DNA of 32,300 bases from Pelargonium nanum (Eukaryota; Streptophyta; Magnoliopsida; Geraniales; Geraniaceae): NCBI GenBank assembly GCA_036897485.1, contig JAYMTF010000643.1:1-32300 (forward strand), in the 5' to 3' direction. Positions within the stretch are counted from its first letter, which is position 1, and each line of letters starts with the position of its first letter. Under the pieces are notes generated by a model. It worked only from the letters and a program-made list of their open reading frames with translations, was not told where the DNA came from and made no database searches. A program made the position numbers and the translations under genes. This document shows positions 1-12,700 of the stretch, piece by piece.

Positions 1-795
1 ATGTCGAAATATGTTATTTATACAACATTATTGCTTCATTAATATCTAAACTTGAGCCAAAAGAAAAGATGATTAGTTTACACGTAATTTACTATAAATG
101 CAAGATTTGGAAAATGTGTGAATAAGGTAACTCAATATCTTGAGGACCATTTTCCATGAATACATAGATTAGATAAGATGACATGGCATTTTATGGATAG
201 ACTCAAACTCATAATCATATGAAAATAAATATTAATTTTTTTTATAAAAATGAGTGAGTGAGCGGGATCCCACTACTAATCATAATTGCAGTTGACAATT
301 AAAACTCGAACCATCGAACACCGACACTCGACCCGACCTATAATCCGCAAATTTTGTGCATCCAATCCGAACCCGACCGATCCATCTAAACCCCACCCAC
401 TTTCGAGTCGAATTTGGGATTAGATTTCAACAACCCGAAACCCGTTTCAAGTTTCAATGAAATAGAAATAAAAATTTGTTTTGGCTACGTGGGATTCAAA
501 CTTGTTTATATTTTCAACATAATAAACCAACACGGCTAATATTATATGGAAGTGGACCCCACAATTCAAAGAGCTCTCTCTCTCTCTGTTGCTAGCAAGC
601 AAGTACTCTGCATTGCAAGCATTGCTTGCGTGAGTATATACACATTATATATATATATATATATATATCGGTAGAGGAGAGGACCGAGTCATCAGGAACG
701 ATTCACGATCAACTCGACCACCACTCTCTCCAAAACCATAACAAAATCTCGTTACACAGTCCATCATCATCGCCGCCACCACCACCGTCGTTACA
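1..795 (+). promoter_or_regulatory. Upstream region and probable 5' leader of the four-module enzyme gene
   Basis: No coding sequence is supported here. The region is AT-rich up to about 280, then holds a degraded repeat rich in CCCGA/CCCGACC words (about 289-460). A CT tract (about 573-587), a short perfect hairpin (GCAAGC-ATT-GCTTGC, 615-629) and a TA tract (about 645-668) follow before the start codon at 796. CT-rich tracts are common in plant core promoters and leaders, and the TA tract could serve as a TATA region, but neither the transcription start nor a specific factor site can be fixed from sequence alone. Confidence 0.4.
289..460. repeat. Degraded hAT-like or low-copy repeat fragment rich in ACCCGA
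   Basis: The stretch starts with GTTGACAATT and continues with many CCCGA, CGACCCGACC and AACCCGAAACCCG words, which differ from the surrounding AT-rich DNA. The same word style, in the opposite orientation and ending in AATTGTCAACTCTAG, closes the intron 1 repeat near 1866. Such inverted ends with GGGTCGGGTT-type interiors are typical of decayed non-autonomous hAT-like elements in plants. No target-site duplication was found, so the family assignment is tentative. Confidence 0.35.
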
Positions 796-3700
796 ATGGT
801 GTCTCAGCCAGTTGTCGGTTTCGTCGGCTTGGACGAACTCAGCTTGGAAATGGCTGCTTTGCTCCTCCGCTCTGGCTACAAACTCCAAGCTTACGAGGTT
901 CGTTATCGATCGCTACTCTCTCTCTTTTCAATTTTCTGGATTGTAGTTGATGAATGTTTGGTAGATTTTGAAGATGAGGAGTGTTTGTTTACGAATTATA
1001 TGATTGATCAACACCCGTTTCTCTGTTGAGGAAGCGATTGTGTTAATTTTTTGGCTTTGTTTATAATTACTGTATTAAGAGAAGGTTAATTGTTGATGTA
1101 TATGATCTAAACATGATTTTTTTTAGCTTCACATGCATAATTAATTTTAAATCTTTATCTTTCCCCTGATTTTTTTAAATTTTGTTTTTTTTGTTGTTGG
1201 GGGTTTTCACTTCATATTTCTTGTTCTGGTTTGTTTATATAAGCTTATGATGGTCCCAATTGACGTCACTTGGCTGATAATGACTCTTTGCTATGGAGTT
1301 CATGTGAAAGTACTTGGTTGTACTCTCTATACTGATTCTTTTTTTCTTTTTCTTTTTTCCCTTGGAAAGTTGTGGATTAGAAAGATGAGCATACACAATT
1401 GCTTACGTTTTAGCCGTAGAACCAGCAATTTTGGGTTTGGGTAGGTTTTTTTTTGGGTTGGGATTGAAAGTCTAACACGACCCAATCTGAAAGAGGTGTG
1501 GTTTTTTACTGGTTGCAGATTTCGGGCAGCAGCTTGGGTTTTACATGTAAAATATGTGGGGTTTCCCTACCCACAAATTCATTATTGTAAACCCGGCCCG
1601 GAATTTTTTTAGTGCCCCAAACCCGCAGAAATGAGACTCGGGTTTGGATTGAAAAGGCCTAACCTGACCCGAAAGAGATGCGGGTTTACACTGGTTGTAG
1701 ATTTCGGGTTGTGGGTCGGGTTTTACAGATAAAATGTGTGTTTTTTTCCGACCCGTAGATTATTCATGACAAACCCGACCCAAAATTGTTATATGCAACT
1801 TCAAACCGCAAGAAATGCAGGTCGGGTTTCGGGTGTCCATAGATTCGGGTCTAAATTGTCAACTCTAGTCCTAGGTCACGGGTTGGATTATGAGACAATC
1901 TCTTTGCACAACTGCTTACTGCTTACATAATTGCCCCTCCCTGTACCCAATAATGGCGGGAGCCTCGTGGGTTGAGGTGCCCCTTTTTGGAGAATAATAA
2001 TTATTGGCAGATATGTTTTAGTGTTCTAGAATGACACATATCTTTTTAGTGGTCCACATTTTTTCATTTATGGAAGAAAATATGCAGCAGTTTGTGCTAC
2101 AATCTTTGCTCCTAGTACTGCAACATATAAATTAGTCTATACTTCTGTGCATCATAATCTTGTTAGAGAGTTAATTCTGTTTTTCGATTGCAAATTTTCT
2201 ATCTGCAGATGTCCGAGCCTTTGATGGGTCAGTTCTTGAAACTAGGGGGAATAAAATGTGGTAGCCCTATGGAGGCTGGAAAAGGTAAAACAATATTTGA
2301 TTCTTTAATTAATTTGCCTGACTTTTTATTTTGGCTACATGCCATTAAATGGGTGGTTGCACTTTCCCAATTGTTACCATTAGTTTCTGCATCCAAAGCA
2401 TATTACTTTTAGAGGAGATATGAGTAAGACAAGGTTAAGGGCCTATGGCTCAAACTTTGACACATAAAGCTCTATAAACACAAGAATAAGACTAATAAAC
2501 ATGTCTATAGTGACTGATATAGAAATGATTGAACTGCTTCTGAACAAACTTTTGCAGCAACCAAACAAATCAGAACATGAATGGGCAAGATTTTGGCCAT
2601 AATTTAGCAATTTGACTAGCTTGGTAGAGTAGGGAGTAAAAACAAAGTACTGTTTATCTACTTCTATAAATGAAAATGAAATTGACCCTTTTTGATACTG
2701 AACGTATTCAGATGAGGCATCAAAGTAAAATACAAGTGCACTCTATGCCATTCTTAGCTATCACCAATATAATTGTGCTAATATTTGAGTAATTTTTCAA
2801 TCTTAAGACGAGTATTTCTATAAGTAATTCCCCGTCTATAATGTAACGAATAAACCAATGCCTCTTACTGGTGCCTGATAAATACAAGTGTTCAAAACAT
2901 AAAATCAATGTATGTATGACAATTTTGCTCTGGATGCATGCATAATGACTTATCATTATTTGTGCCTGGAACGGCTAAAGTAGCTATTTCATGTTTGATT
3001 TTCAGGTGTTTCAATTGTTTCTCGGGATACATTAGGGCACATGACTATTAGAGCAAATAGTTAAAACTTGACTACTACTGTACATTAGATCCATTTAGTT
3101 TTGAACTGCAATCAACTTTAACAAATCTAACTCCATTATTGGAAGTTTCAATTTACAATCTTGTATACATATACTAATCAAATAACCAGAAGATATGAAT
3201 CATAAACCTCCAATAGAAAAAAAAATAATAAATAAATAAATAAAAAATAGAATTCTAAAACTTTGTCTAAACCAATTCCCAGTCTCTAAATATGATCAAC
3301 AAAACATTTAATCTGCCATGCCTAGCAAGTTTTCTTCCCACTAATTTGAGAAAATGGCGTCTTATTAAAGATTAACTACGTTTGATATTAATTTGTGGGT
3401 TTGCGCTGATTTCCCCCTCTTCTTTTATGCAGATGTTACAGCTTTGATCGTGTTAATATGTGAAGCAGACCAAGTAAATACTACAATTTTTGGCCATGAG
3501 GGTGCTTTGAAAGGTTCTTATGAAGATTTTTTGTCATGATATCAGATACTACTATTTTTCTCTCTTTTGCCACTCTGAACATGATTTTAATGGACATGCA
3601 GGGTTGCAAAAAGATGCTGTCATTGTTCTTCATTCAACTATTCTACCGTCATATATTCAAAAGCTGCAAAAACGTCTCACAGGCAATTTATACTTTGAAA

Positions 3701-6700
3701 TCTTCTCATCAAATGATGACTGAATTAACTTTTGTTGTTCTTATAATATTTGAGAAGATACCAATATAAAATCATCTGTTATAATTTGGTTATGTTTCTT
3801 CACAACCTAATGGGCGACTATATTTTTTCTTCATCAGTTGCAGTATTTGTCCTCAACTTAATGGTAGGCATTTCGGGCATAGATGGAAAAATGAAAACAT
3901 CCATCTTTAAACCACCAATTACATTTTCGGGCTAAAATTTAAATTTATAAGATCTGACCCCTAAACGGAAGCTTCCATTAGACAACTCATGGCTGAGCTT
4001 TCTTGTGAATAATAAGAAAATCTTCGAGTCAACCAATATTGATTTCTTCTTCAGAATATATACTTTCCAAGATTCTTCATGCTTTCAAAGCTTCATTCAT
4101 TTTCTTCCTTGATAAAGCTTGACCGGTTGATGGCATATTGTCAAGCATGTCTAAACTGGATCATCCCACGCCATTGAATATTATTTTGTGTTCTACTTAC
4201 TTTCCACCAGAAAATTTGCTTGATGGAATTGGAATGCATATACCTGTTGCTCACGCACTCTGGGTTGCATTAGTTGTTTGATGTGCCTTAGTGGTATCAC
4301 TAGTCACTTAGTATTACTTATTTTATGATGTCATAGCTAGCTCACTCTAACAGTTCCTGCCAATCAGTAACCATACTTATATCAGCTAACCTGTCCGGGC
4401 CTTACTTTTGAGCTATATTATTGAAGTGAGTCATTGAAACTTGTTGGTGCTCTTTCTCTTATTATGTATTAAACCCTAAACATAGACATTCCCCCTAAGT
4501 TAGTTCATGGATATCTGTCAGGCCAATTGCTAAATACAATAGGGTTGAACAACTTTGAGTTGGAAATGTCAATCATGATCAGTACTAATGATAGTTATGT
4601 TTTGGAAAAATTAATGTGTTAAACTCATAATAAAGAATTTTCCATTTCAAACAAATAACCACTTTGTGATCTTAATGGCCTCTTAATAAATAAGTACATC
4701 TTTTTAATGTTCATTGTCATTGATTCACATGTTAATTGTCTTGCAGAGGATGGCGCAGTAGTTTCTGTTGTAGATATGCATGTCTTTAAGGGACAACCAG
4801 AGATTTTAAATGGAAAACTCATGGTAATATAATCTCTTACACACTTTTCCTTCTATACTAAGTTGTATATGTTGAAGTTCATATTTTTTTTGTCTGATCT
4901 GTTTTACATTGAGCGACGTGCTTATGTTTTATTTTTTTCAATGGGTAGATTGCATCCTCAGGAAAGCCAGATGCTATTTCAAAAGTGCGACCTGTTCTCT
5001 CTGGTAAATACTGTTTCTCTTGTGTGTTTGTGTGTGTGAAGACACAGATATACCTAAAGGCACTCATTTATATATTATGGATCTTTACTTGTATTATCCC
5101 ATTGCAGTATGTATGTAAGCATGCAAAGTGCACGCAAAAATAGATATACACTTATGTGTATGTGTAAACGCACAACTACATATAGAAACACATGCATGCA
5201 TATCTTGTGGAAGTTTACCTTTCTATCTTGTCTGCTATCCAATATCTAATCAGTTAAGTTATTGTGTCCTCCAAACAGCAATGTGTGAAAACCTTTACAT
5301 TTTTGAGGGTGACGTGGGTGCTGGAAGGTAAGCTTTCTTCTTGACCTTCTTTCTTCTGTGATTTGATATAATATTCTAGTATTTGATGCTGATTTCTAAA
5401 TTGAGTTGTAAGTTTTTATGTCTGATAAGCTAATTTAATTAACAATAGATAGCTGTATTCACTGATTATGACAGTTAAGTTAACTGGTGGAAGTTAAGTT
5501 GCGGCATTTGACACCATACTGTTTATGTTATTGAATTACTTTCAGTAAAGTTAAAATGGTTATTGAGCTGCTTGAGGGAATTCATTATGCTGCTGCGCTG
5601 GAGGCTATTTCTCTTTGTACCAAAGCTGGGATTCATCCATGGATAGTTTATGACATCATTTCTAATGCAGCTGGAAATTCATGGTAAGTGCATTTACGTT
5701 ATTGGTTCATTATATTTTCTTGTGGTACTCTTTAATTCTCAAAAGATTGGCACTGGAATTTGACAAAAAGGGTCCAGAACAGATTGTTATAAGTTGCCTG
5801 ACGTTGATGTAGCTTCTATGCACTTAGAGATCCAAGATAATGCTAAAGTGAATTGGTTGTAGTTTGTGAAAGATCATAACAGATCCTATGGGGATTGAGT
5901 TGTTCAGAATCATACAAAATTGTCATTTAAAAAGTCATTTCAATTACAATGCAGTAACAGTTGACAAGAAATCTTGTATTCTAAAGTCTTAATGTCTCCA
6001 AGGCTGCAAGATTTTTAAGATGCTGCGCAGAATGACTAGGGAACTGAGAATTCTTGGCTAATATAAAGAGCAAAACTAGATACCAAGATGAATATTTAAT
6101 ACATTTTGATAGAAACTGAAAGAAAGAGAAAAATAGAAACCTGTTACAGTATAAAGCAATGACTGGGCTCTCAACTATTGCCTTCTCAGTTCACAACATT
6201 CCGGTCTGTTCACCCCCTCATTCAGTCCATGTGTAGAGGACATTCAAGTTGCCAAGCCTGCACGTGAGGGGAGCGTTGAAGTCCCGTATTGGTTGGATGC
6301 GGGAATTGGTCCTGTCCTGCTTAACATACTCTGAGTAGACAACTACATTTACAAGTTTGACCTTTTAAGGTGAAATCAAACATCCAGAGCACATTTAGTT
6401 CTGTGCGTGGCCTCTTGTATCTACCCCGCTTGTGCTAATAAGTAACATGCGATACTCCAGTCATTTTTGATTGGTTTTGAGTTGGAGGTAGACCTGGCAA
6501 TTCGGTCCTAGCTTTTCCCACCAAGTGGTGAGACACGTTAGGTCTGATGAAAAGTTACCCGATAAAAACACATACGCTTTTTTGGTTCGGTTTGTTTAGG
6601 CCTGCGGCCCACATTGCCAGGTTTAGTTGGAGGCCTTACAGAAGTAGGCAAATTAATTATTGAACTTTTATATTCTAAAAATGTATATATCATTTAACGT

Positions 6701-9700
6701 TTATCTTTTAGATATGATCAACGCTCATGCCTTTGAATGCTTTGATGCCATCTTTTATGTCAACTGGATCGTAATTCAAATATTCATATTTTGTCGCCGG
6801 GTGGAACTTTATGTGTGCAGGATTTTCATGAATCACGTTCCCCAGTTGTTAAAGGGTATTCATACAAAACACAAATTCTTGGATTCTTTTGTTCAAAACT
6901 TGGTAAGATTGCTTTAAAGATATGCTTTTTAAGTTCAATTTCTATTTTCTGAGTTATTAGCTATTGAGTCAATGTTCTCTGGTTGCAACCTTTTATCATG
7001 TACCTTATGAAACTAATATTTATTATTTTGAATTCAAGGGCATTGTTACGGATATGGCCAAATCGCTTACATTTCCTCTTCCACTCTTTGCGGTCGCTTA
7101 TCAACAACTTATTCTAGGTACTGATTTAATTATGCTGTACAACCATACAATCGTCAAATGACTATATCGCAAGATAATCATATACTGCTGAGTAGCAACT
7201 AGTTCCTGCTCACCAACTTACTTTTTCTATTCAGGGTCTTCATTTGGCAATTGTAGTAATGGCGATACTCAAATGATTAAGGTTATTCTCAACAAATCTG
7301 GCATATAAAAGTTCCATTAGCTTTTATGCAAGGCTTGCTTTCAGGGTCCTTGTACTATGATAACTATCTTGATGGGATTCTCTAATCATTTTAAATGTCA
7401 ATTTTCTTTTTGTTTCCTTTACATTGGAATCTTGCACAGGTTTGGGATGAATTACTTGGAGTAAATATTACGGACGCAGCAAATGCAGAAATCTACTACC
7501 CTGAGCAATTGGCGAAACTGGTTACATCCAAATCGAAAGCAGTGAGCCGAATTGTATGCATTGGTCTTGGAGCAATGGGTTTTGGAATGGCAACTCATCT
7601 TCTCAAATCAAATTTCTCCGTCGTTGGTTATGATGTAATTCTATCTCCTACTTGTTTTCACTTTTGCAAAGGGTTCTATATAGTGCTTGAAGTAGAAACT
7701 GATGTCATTTAACTGTTGATGTTCTTGGTTATGTTTATGCACGTCTTTATCCATTTCTTGTCATATATCAAGTAAAGAGTCTGAAGCTATAATTGAAGAG
7801 TCTGATATATTGATCTATTTCCATTTAGATAATTTGATAAATTCAAGCTAATTTTGAGTAGCACCTAAATAAATGTAGCACCATAAAGTATTTGGAACAA
7901 TTAGCACTAAATTATTCTGAATTGTATTTCAAAAACCTTTTCCTTGACATCTTTCAAGGGATACAGAGGAACATCGAGCACAGAATTGACTAGAAAGTTG
8001 GTTTCTGAATGACTTGTCTTTAGAGACTTATACAGCAGTAGGAACTACTAATTTGCATTTTCTCTCTAAAACCTTTTCCTGGACATCTTTTAAAGATAGA
8101 GAGTAGTACTTCAGCGTGTTTCTGAGTGAAAGTTGATCTAAAAAAATATTTTTTCTTCACGATTTGTGGGGTGTCAAGTAATTATTAAATGCTCGGAAAT
8201 CATGTTAGATTAAAATCATATTTTATTACTATAGTGGACTCATTTTCTTATAGTGGCTAACTTGCACCCTCATAATTTAATGTTTCAAATTTATTTTAAT
8301 CTTTCTCTGAAACCATGCAAAGGCACATTACCCATAGTTCTTGAATCTTGATGTATGCATAAATACACTCTTTGCAATTGTGTGCACATCTCTGTGGTTT
8401 TTTGCTTAACATGGATTGCTCTGAGAATGATATGGGAAGTACATGTATACAATACCTTTATTGATAATGTACTTACATCATGTCATGGACGACAGGTATA
8501 TGAACCAACATTAAGACGATTTGAGAATGCTGGTGGTTTGGTTGGAAAGACTCCGGCTGAAGTAGCTAAAGGTGATTTGAGTAGTTCAGTGGTTCACTAA
8601 GAATTGATCACTCTAAGCTGATAGACTGCTACATATTTAGTTCATTCCACTTGTTGGAAGTTTATGTAATGAATTATTTTGAAATTAGCTTCAGTGTGTT
8701 TGCTACACCATTCAACTCTTCTACCATAGCCTTTTAGCCTTTATACACTTACATACAGGTTGCATCTTATTCATCCAATCCTACAAATATATGACATAAA
8801 TTTTATTTTGTTTTGAATAAAAAGAATTGATGGCAGCATATATCTTTATTGTAAAACCAGCTTACCAGCAAGATGATCTTTTTCTTCATTTAAGCCGTGT
8901 CATGAAGAATATTTTAAGCACTTATAGATATGATACTTATGCGCATTGGATCTTATGGGATCCCCCCCGCTCTTACCGTAATATGCATAAAATTTCATGC
9001 CTGATAGCTGCAAATAGTAACATCCAAGTTTCTTGAATTGGCTTCTGTTTAACTCTTATTATTTTTCTCTTCCAGATGTTGATGTGTTGTTAATCATGGT
9101 CACAAATGAAACTCAAGCTGAGGGTGTTTTGTACGGTGATCTCGGTGCAGTTTCAGGTACAAATACTTTTCAGTACGCCTATTAATATTGTGAATACTAC
9201 TGTGCTTATTCTTCTTATATCCGCAGCCCTTCCTTCTGGAGCATCCATAATCCTTTCATCCACTGTTTCTCCTGGATTCGTGACCCAGCTAGAGCACCGC
9301 TTGCAAAGTATGTCCTACTGGTTAAAGCTACTGTTGCAATTACTGAACTATTATTTGAAATTGTGAATTACATAAGGAGTTGTACCTTTTTCGTCCTCAG
9401 TAGGGTAATTTAGGTTACACAGCTGATAACGCCCCAATACTGTGTCTGCTTACACTTGGTGAGCTACTATGTGGTTTTTTGGCTTCATATTTTTGCAACG
9501 CTAAGATATTATAAGCAATATCCATGGAATATGGAAAGATTAAAATAGTAAAACTGAGCCTTTTGTACTGGTTCAGCATTATATCATGTTTCAATTTGTT
9601 CAAACATGATGAGTTTTTGTTTGAATGTCATTAGGTTATTTTATACTGAATTGAATATTCCAATCATGAAATGAACATTGGTTTGCGTTGTTTTGCAATA

Positions 9701-12700
9701 CATTGTATTCTGAACTTGTTGCCTACGTACTATGAACTAGAAAAGAGGATTCCAAATTTGATGAATGGACTACTTATGACTTCAGTTCTCATTTTGGACT
9801 TCTAAATTTTCTATTCATATGATGTTTTATATATTATATCATTTCGCATAAAATATTTTTGTAATGTGATCATCTAATAATCAATCTGTAAATGCTTTTG
9901 ATGAAGGCCAGGGTTTGCGATTGGTTGATGCTCCTGTTTCTGGTGGTGTTAAGAGGGCTTCTGAGGGAACTCTTACGGTGTGCAATTGAAATCTCTCATT
10001 TACTAAATGAGCTCTTTTTGGATATTTTTCCAGACATTCTGTATAATTTTATTTATATATATGTATTTTTTTTTTTCTATTTGTCAGATTTTGGCTTCTG
10101 GTACAGATGAAGCTCTCCACTGTACTGGCGTAGTTCTAGCAGGTATTGAGCATGTTATATATAAAATTCATCTGAAAGAAATCTCTGTTCTTAGAGTTGT
10201 GGGATTTCTGAATTGTTCACTTCATAATTAATACTTGGCTAAATGTAACCAACAGCACTTAGTGAGAAGCTCTACATAATCAAAGGAGGTTGTGGAGCGG
10301 GAAGGTATTTATTTTTTCTGGTCATGCATTACTATCTAATTGTTGGAACTTGTCAATAGATGCTCATCCTTTTATGTGCTCTCAGACTTATGGATTGGAT
10401 TTGTTTCATTTTCATGATGTATTAGTTTGTTTTTGTTTTAATTTTGTTGCAAAAGCTAACGTTTCATCACTTTATTCAATCTTGTGTATTGTAGTGGTGT
10501 AAAGATGATCAATCAATTACTTGCTGGAGTCCATATTGCATCAGCAGCCGAGGCAATGGCGTTTGCAGCTCGATTAGGTCTTAATACAAGAACATTGTTT
10601 GATGTCATCACAAGAAGCAGTGGAACATCTTGGTACGTGTCACTACATACTCAAGTAATTTTTTGAGAGGAACATGAAAATGAGTTCACATAAAAGCTTG
10701 AGGTTCCATGATTTATAATGTACAGGTTTCATAACATTTGGTAGCTTGCGACTGAATATATAGTGAACCATGTACTACCATTTGAGTTTATGTTTGCAAT
10801 TTCAAGTTCTTGCCTCAATTATAATTTTTTATATTATGGTTAATACGGTAGTTTATTCGCTTTGGTTTTAAGAAATGAAGCTTCATATATCCCTCCTTGT
10901 TAATGATTCAGTTTGTCGGATGTTGGCTCCTTTCAGGATGTATGAAAACCGTGTTCCACACATGTTGGACAATGACTTTACACCGTATTCTGCACTTGAT
11001 ATCTTTGTGAAGGATCTGGTCAGTTCAGAAAGCACTCACTGCTGTGCCTTTTGGTGGAAACAACTTATTTAATTGTTTTTTCAGGTTATTATTCTAATCG
11101 CTGCTATCATTTACAGGGCATTGTTTGCCGTGACGCCTTCTCCCGCAAAATTTCTCTTCATGTTTCCACAGTTGCACACCAGCTGTTTGTAGCAGGTATA
11201 GTGTACTCTTGTGCCCACCTTAGTAACTTTACTCATATAGCCTTTTTGTCTTTCCTTTTTACACCTTTTGAGAGAGAGAGAGGGTACATCCTCCCCCCTT
11301 TGTCATTTCCATGGTTCACTATGTTGCTTGGATGTCATATGAAACAGTCTCAAACTGTTACCCTTTTGATGTGGAATACTTCAACATAAATGTCTCCAAT
11401 TTGCTTGATACGAAGGCTTACAATTATGAACATTTCTTCACAAATAAAAACCTAGACTAAGTCTCTGTCAAAAAAAAAAAAAAAACCTAGATTAAGTCAT
11501 CAACATTTGTTTGGGGTCTGTTTATGTTAGACCGTCCATTCTAGGAGTCATCTTTAAGATCAGGCCATATTTCAGCGGTTAGATAGCTCTGATCAGTCAT
11601 CCCCTGCTTCGATGTCAACAAACTTTAGCATACGTGCCTCTCTGCCCTGCTCGTTGGATTTGCCAATAGTCATGATCTGGCGTCTGCTGATTTATAATTT
11701 TTAGACAACTTTCTGTCTCACAAATTTAGTGGTTTTCGCCAACATAAGTGTCTATTCTTCAAAACCTTGACTTTGAGGGGGGATGTTGAGATATTAGGAG
11801 CCCATGATGATGAGATTTCTCCTTCTAATTATTTGCATCTTCCTTTTCTTATGCCTCTAGAATTACCGTATTAAATTCAATAACACATTATTATGATGTT
11901 CCAATCAAGCAGGTTCCGCCGCAGGATGGGGTAGGCTAGATGATGCTGGTGTAGTTAAGGTAACATGTCATTCTTTTGCTTTAAGCTAGAGTAGAATTAG
12001 TACTTCAGTTATGGAAATAAATCCTTATTAAGTATCAAATGCAAGCCTTTGCATTAACTGATTGTTGAATTTTTGATATCATAATGTCTTGGTCATTTGT
12101 TAAAATGGTTTGTCTCTGATATGACATAGCGTCAATGATGAAATATCATAGCTTCAGAGAGTGATGGTCCATCTTTGTTGGTATGGAAGGACTGCTGCTT
12201 TAGTTCATGGTTTCTGACTTTCAGGGATGGAATTGTTGCATTGTAAGATGTTTATGAGATAAATCTACGGTCTAACTAAAAATAGTGAATAATTCTGGGG
12301 GAACGTAAATGGAAGTTGGGACTCATGCTTGTTATATGTCTACAATGAGTTTGGTTGATATGATGATCAGATTTTATGTTGCCCAAACTACTTCAGTCCA
12401 TTTCAAATGATTTGAATTTTGAAATATAATAAAATAAAAACAAAATTTCCACTGAAGTGATTAGAAAACATTGCTTGAAATTGTGTTACACTAAGGATGT
12501 AGATTCAATAATTGTCATAATTGTGACTTGATATTTAATTTCTTATTTCACTTATTCTTACAAGATGACATGTATTCTGTGAAGACATTGTACTGAAATA
12601 TGGCAACTGCGATTTGTTCTTAACTTGACAGGTTTATGAGACACTTACTGGTGTTAAAGTTGAAGGAAAACTTCCTGCTCTTAAGAAAGAAGCTGTATTG

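Larger units (their letters stand above)
796..7281 (+). other. Module 1 (exons 1-11): degenerate 3-hydroxyisobutyrate dehydrogenase-like domain
   Basis: Exons: 796-897, 2209-2284, 3433-3513, 3602-3682, 4747-4823, 4949-5003, 5279-5327, 5546-5683, 6821-6902, 7039-7117, 7235-7281. Residues 1-289 have the NAD_binding_2 plus helical C-terminal architecture. The expected Gly-rich loop GxGxxG reads G11-L-D-E-L-S16, so two of the three glycines are gone. The substrate loop that reads VDAPVSGG in module 2 is VDMHVFKG here. The catalytic-lysine motif keeps K177 (VKM) but the following N-Q pair is I180-E181. The helical part (NAAGNSW, NHVPQLL) is conserved. From family knowledge, I infer a module that folds but probably does not bind NAD(P) normally; a structural or regulatory role is likely. 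The Arabidopsis homologue, from memory, has a similarly degenerate loop, so this is not a local pseudogene. Confidence 0.88.
7440..11959 (+). other. Module 2 (exons 12-22): intact 3-hydroxyisobutyrate dehydrogenase-like domain
   Basis: Exons: 7440-7634, 8496-8571, 9076-9156, 9227-9307, 9901-9977, 10088-10142, 10256-10304, 10495-10632, 10937-11018, 11117-11195, 11913-11959. Residues 290-609. Exon 12 carries a linker and then the second Rossmann start with a canonical G331-L-G-A-M-G336 loop. VDAPVSGG follows in exon 16, the catalytic-lysine motif GSGVKMINQ with K497 and N500 in exon 19, SSGTSW in exons 19-20, and a GWGRLDD tail in exon 22. These are the NAD-binding and active-site signatures of beta-hydroxyacid dehydrogenases, so this copy should be catalytically competent, oxidising a hydroxyacid such as an aldonate. 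K497 lies exactly 320 residues after K177 of module 1. Exon 16 is given the non-AG start at 9901; the AG alternative would start at 9907. Confidence 0.92.

Noticed and set aside
626..946. 106-residue plus-strand frame overlapping exon 1
   Set aside because: It starts at TTG, reads through a TA microsatellite and uses a different frame from the conserved MVSQPVVGFVGL start at 796.
9901..9906. AG at 9905-9906 as the sole acceptor for exon 16
   Set aside because: It gives 71 nt instead of the 77 nt of the duplicate exon 5 and loses two residues aligned in homologues; kept only as an alternative site.
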